From: Peribacillus simplex NBRC 15720 = DSM 1321
GTDB taxonomy: Bacteria > Bacillota > Bacilli > Bacillales > DSM-1321
DNA: 64,000 nucleotides
NCBI RefSeq assembly: GCF_002243645.1
Contig: NZ_CP017704.1
Location: 4,296,001 to 4,360,000 of the forward strand
Direction: 5' to 3'
In this document: piece after piece, positions 61,693-64,000 of the stretch
Numbering within the stretch: position 1 is the stretch's first letter
Layout of the letters: every line of letters begins with the position of its first letter
Program-made: the position numbers and the translations under genes
The notes under the pieces: generated by a model
What the model was told of the DNA's origin: nothing
The model's input: the letters and a program-made list of their open reading frames with translations, nothing else
The model's database searches: none

Positions 61693-61830
61693 ATGACAAA
61701 AAATAAATTCATTACGTTCGAGGAAGTTTATGAAAAGAAACAGAGAAGCAAGAAAATTTTTATTGGGACTTATATTACCATTACAATAGTTTTGATTTCA
61801 TTAATGACTTATTTTATGGGACAATTGTAA
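61693..61830 (+). CDS. 45-aa single-helix membrane peptide, tiny-ORF family B (copy 2)
   Basis: ATG with AAGGAG about 8-9 nt upstream. 'MTKNKFITFEEVYEKKQRSK', then the helix 'IFIGTYITITIVLISLMTYF'. It has the same length as copy 1, with substitutions mainly in the membrane helix that keep hydrophobicity. The frame is open further upstream through the leader hairpin, but that extension is not coding-like. Function unknown. Confidence 0.65.
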   Translation: MTKNKFITFEEVYEKKQRSKKIFIGTYITITIVLISLMTYFMGQL

Positions 61831-61845
61831 TATGGGGTATCGAAG

Positions 61846-61871
61846 GGGCTGAGGAATCGGTCCGTTTTTGT
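61846..61871 (+). terminator. Terminator of family B ORF copy 2
   Basis: GGGCTGA-GGAA-TCGGTCC followed by GTTTTTG; the equivalent of the terminator of copy 1. Confidence 0.75.
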
Positions 61872-62049
61872 TTTTTATCCACACATATTGACTAGTAGTA
61901 TTCCTTCCATTGAATATTAAGGGAATGTTAATTTTTAGTTACTTTTCTGATAATATAGTAGATTCCGCTTGCCAATCCCTACTATATATGTGATTATCAA
62001 ATAAATGAGCTATATTCCTTATTTTTGAAAAAAGGATTAGGACAGCAGT

Positions 62050-62223
62050 ATGAAATGGTGGCTCAATTATATATTGGAGTGGAAATTTCTAATGGATTTT
62101 TTTGATATTTTAAAAGACACTTTTGCCAAGGGTGAGTCTGGACAAGAAGTTACTGTAAATGAACTTGTGGATGAGATTAAGGAGAAATTAAGCGGAATCA
62201 TTGAACAACCTGAAAGAATATGA
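62050..62223 (+). CDS. Small acidic protein, coupled to the next gene
   Basis: A 57-aa frame from an ATG with AGGA at 8 nt; an internal ATG at 62092 with GGAGTGG gives 43 aa. The common part 'MDFFDILKDTFAKGESGQEV' and 'TVNELVDEIKEKLSGI' is helical and acidic. The stop TGA overlaps the ATG of the next ORF (ATGA), a translational-coupling arrangement. Function unknown. Confidence 0.5.
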   Translation: MKWWLNYILEWKFLMDFFDILKDTFAKGESGQEVTVNELVDEIKEKLSGIIEQPERI

Positions 62224-62402
62224 TCCGTAGATACTTCGTCCCGGGCTTATTGATGTTGGGTGTTTGGAAACTAACCGGTGGCCGTACCCCTTTATGGCAG
62301 GATGTCATAAAGGACACGTTTGGCGGTTTGCTTGGAATCTTCTGTTTTCTTTTCATTTATCGAAGGAGAAGGCGTCATCGGATTCCCAATACATTTAATT
62401 AA
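62220..62402 (+). CDS. Small membrane protein
   Basis: A 60-aa product: 'PGLLMLGVWKLTGG', a loop, then the membrane helix 'GGLLGIFCFLFIYRRRRRHR' with a strong basic stop-transfer end. It has no ribosome site of its own and starts within the stop of the previous gene. A terminator follows, so the pair is a two-gene operon. No family recognised. Confidence 0.55.
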   Translation: MIRRYFVPGLLMLGVWKLTGGRTPLWQDVIKDTFGGLLGIFCFLFIYRRRRRHRIPNTFN

Positions 62403-62403
62403 G

Positions 62404-62434
62404 GAGCATGTCTAACAACATGCTTCTTTTTTGT
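62404..62434 (+). terminator. Terminator of the two-gene operon
   Basis: AGCATGT-CTAAC-AACATGCT, then TCTTTTTT. Confidence 0.8.
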
Positions 62435-62903
62435 TGTTTATGAATGATACCCTTTGAGGTGAGGAGAAAAAAGTAAGGCGATTATTCTCTGGTGCAGGAG
62501 CTTGTATCATTTTGCATTGGCCGCGCGGTTGAAAAAGCGTTTCAAAGCTGAGATTTAATCTATGTGCGACATCGATGCGTTGTATTATTACAATATGGAT
62601 ATGTAGGCCTTTCAGTATGATTTGATGTAGGCCGCTACTTAAGAAAGTAAAGAACTGGAGTCTGGATAAGGTTGGAAGGCAGCATAAATCGGCCTATGAA
62701 ATACCAGAGTTACACAGGTCTTCAATTCTCGCTATGGAATGTTTACTTTGGAACAAAATTGCTATGTCGTAAGAGAAAAAGGCGAATGGCGCTTGTTATG
62801 GGATTATCAGTTTAAATAGATTCCTCTCCTTTTTCAGGCTCAAGTTCGTTTTATTGAAAAGGGAGAGGCGATGCTCTCATGTAATGCAGAAAAGATTTAC
62901 TTC
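62435..62903. other. Region without an intact gene
   Basis: A plus-strand piece near 62.7-62.82 kb reads 'ITRVTQVFNSRYGMFTLEQN', then 'CYVVREKGEWRLLWDYQFK' and a stop. It looks like the C-terminus of an NTF2-like domain (as in penicillin-binding-protein N-domains) but has no usable beginning. Nothing else is seen. Confidence 0.35.
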
Positions 62904-63005
62904 TCATGAAACATATTTCATTCTTGAACGATCACTGATGGCTTTCAGAATAAACATTTTGTCCTGTGTGCTTAGCATAGCCCAGCTGCCTGCTTTGATT
63001 TTCAT
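62904..63005 (-). CDS. 33-aa ORF with a perfect ribosome site
   Basis: AAAGGAGTGG lies 5-7 nt before the ATG. It reads 'MKIKAGSWAMLSTQDKMFIL', 'KAISDRSRMKYVS'. It is soluble and basic. No family recognised and no repeat copy in the window; could be the remaining start of a longer lost gene. Confidence 0.4.
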   Translation of the reverse strand: MKIKAGSWAMLSTQDKMFILKAISDRSRMKYVS

Positions 63006-63237
63006 TTAAATCCACTCCTTTTGTTTAGGATTATTTATTATAGTTGATGAATGGTGGTTGATGGAATTCCGGGTCCAAAGAATAATAGTGTCAAGTGATG
63101 AAAGGGGCAGGGGAAGATGGAATTTTCAGCTCATATTAGATTATACCGTCTTTTTATGCCTAGTAAACAACAAAAATTCCAACAAATCTCTACAATTGGT
63201 GTTCGTTTTTTGTCAGAATATTGGACGGAAAAAATGA

Positions 63238-63272
63238 AAAAGCTGTCAGGATGCGGGTCCGGACAGCTCTTT
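63238..63272 (-). terminator. Terminator of the LCP gene
   Basis: On the minus strand AGCTGTC and GACAGCT enclose CGGACCCGCATCCT and are followed by TTTTCATTTTTT. Confidence 0.8.
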
Positions 63273-63281
63273 CATTTTTTC

Positions 63282-64000
63282 TTATTTAATGGATAATTGT
63301 TCTTTTAATTCGGACTGAACCTTTTCTTTTTCTTCATCCGACACGATATTATAGTAGACTCCGTCGATTTTCGTTCCATTTCCTGGAATGGTTGCTTGGG
63401 TTATGCTTTTGCTTGCGTCCCTGTAGTTCTTTTGGATGTCCATCATGTCATCAAACGTCAAATTCGTCTGGATATTATTACCGAGTGCATCGAAGACTTC
63501 ATCGTATTTCGTCAATGATGAAAGGCTAGCGCCTTCCTTGATGACTGCCTCGATGATGGAACGTTGTCTGGATTGACGGCCATAATCACCATTCGGATCA
63601 TCATGTCTCATTCTTGAATAGGCAAGGGCTTCTTCCCCGTTAAGGGTATGCGTACCTTTTGCAAAATGAATGCCATCGGATGTGAAGTCCAAATCGTTTT
63701 GCACAGTCACGCCGCCGACTGCGTCAACGATATCCTTAAAGCCTTCCATATTGATCTTCATGTAATAGTCGATTGGGATATCAAGGAAATTTTCAACGGT
63801 ATCCATGGACATTTTCGCGCCGCCGAAGGCAAATGCATGGTTGATTTTATCCTGTGTACCATGACCGACGATCTCGGTCCGTGTATCACGTGGAATGCTT
63901 AGCATTTTGACCGATTTCTTTTGTGGATTGACTGTCAGGACGATCATAGTATCTGAACGGCCTTTGTCGCCATCACGTTCATCGACACCGAGCATGAGCA
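63282..64000 (-). CDS. LytR-CpsA-Psr family glycopolymer transferase (partial)
   Basis: The C-terminal 239 or so residues of an LCP protein, cut by the window edge; the frame continues past 'MLGVDER'. The catalytic core shows 'LLMLGVDERDGDKGRSDTMI' with the conserved Asp/Arg, 'SIPRDTRTEI', 'KINHAFAFGG' and 'EEALAYSRMRHDDPNGDYGR' followed by 'QSRQR'. LCP enzymes move teichoic acid or capsular polymers from lipid carrier to peptidoglycan on the outer face of the membrane; the N-terminal anchor lies outside the window. It could attach the EPS encoded 25 kb upstream, but most Bacillaceae have several LCP proteins. Confidence 0.92.
   Translation of the reverse strand, partial: LMLGVDERDGDKGRSDTMIVLTVNPQKKSVKMLSIPRDTRTEIVGHGTQDKINHAFAFGGAKMSMDTVENFLDIPIDYYMKINMEGFKDIVDAVGGVTVQNDLDFTSDGIHFAKGTHTLNGEEALAYSRMRHDDPNGDYGRQSRQRSIIEAVIKEGASLSSLTKYDEVFDALGNNIQTNLTFDDMMDIQKNYRDASKSITQATIPGNGTKIDGVYYNIVSDEEKEKVQSELKEQLSIK

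Noticed and set aside
63117..63296. Open frame from an ATG with a GGGG-type site, reading MEFSAHIRLYRLFMPSKQQK
   Set aside because: It runs through the LCP gene's terminator and over its end on the opposite strand. The site is decent, but the C-terminal half cannot be a natural protein; at best a relic.
1..64000. CRISPR arrays, tRNA or rRNA genes, prophage structural modules
   Set aside because: I scanned for regular short repeats, CCA-ended cloverleaf-like stretches and phage head/tail genes and saw none. The 176-bp array is far too long-period for CRISPR.

Overview
The window reads as a chromosomal segment of a low-GC, aerobic, spore-former-type Bacillaceae, closest in feel to the Peribacillus/Bacillus simplex group. 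The grounds are strong AGGAGG-type ribosome binding sites, frequent TTG/GTG starts, a SinR homologue beside an exopolysaccharide operon, a Fur box, CodY/CymR-like sites and a GC-rich Bacillaceae-type intergenic repeat. No rRNA, tRNA or CRISPR array was seen.

Layout. (1) 1-3300: divergent sulfonate/sulfur-type genes (a TauD-like dioxygenase cut by the window edge, and an ABC substrate-binding lipoprotein) with attenuator-like leaders. They run into a decayed stretch where an ABC ATPase gene is broken and joined to an MFS fragment and a dead DUF2325 gene. (2) 3300-5400: M20 metallopeptidase and tcdA. (3) 5400-15400: two complete tandem copies of a branched-chain-amino-acid-type ABC operon (livJHMGF twice). 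(4) 15400-18000: a 176-bp GC-rich tandem repeat and a secreted subtilase. (5) 18000-22250: accessory debris (excisionase-like HTH, dead csrA-like gene, IS3 remnant, truncated VOC gene, dead SGNH hydrolase) around a Fur-box MFS exporter. (6) 22260-39370: sinR-like repressor, then a large exopolysaccharide locus: Wzz/BY-kinase/PHP phosphatase, dehydratase, GalU, initiating sugar transferase, epimerase, UDP-sugar dehydrogenase, glycosyltransferases, acetyltransferase, polymerase-like and flippase-like membrane proteins. (7) 39370-50300: decayed IS3/IS150-type element, two right-handed beta-helix (pectate-lyase-like) proteins, a PF14907-type nucleotidyltransferase, and about 5 kb of mostly unreadable DNA. 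(8) 50361-56479: a lasso peptide cluster of the paeninodin type: cyclase, 43-aa precursor, HPr-kinase-like kinase, PqqD-like RRE protein, Cys protease and ABC exporter. (9) 56500-62400: a repeat-rich zone holding three families of tiny paralogous ORFs, two partial copies of the exporter's C-terminus, a stand-alone purF, and a c-di-GMP-I riboswitch directly upstream of a SinI-like antirepressor ORF. (10) The end: a partial LytR-CpsA-Psr protein.

How it fits together. The EPS genes should make, polymerise and export a capsule or matrix polysaccharide, possibly trimmed or anchored by the beta-helix and LCP proteins. SinR is placed to repress it, and the riboswitch-controlled SinI-like protein could relieve that repression in response to c-di-GMP. 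The lasso cluster is predicted to make a peptide with a Leu1-Asp9 ring that is phosphorylated on its C-terminal serine. The small-ORF families on both sides of the lasso cluster are repeated in a way that suggests repeated local duplication, and they have no function I can name. The most interesting signals are the lasso cluster, the riboswitch/SinI pair and the tiny-ORF families.
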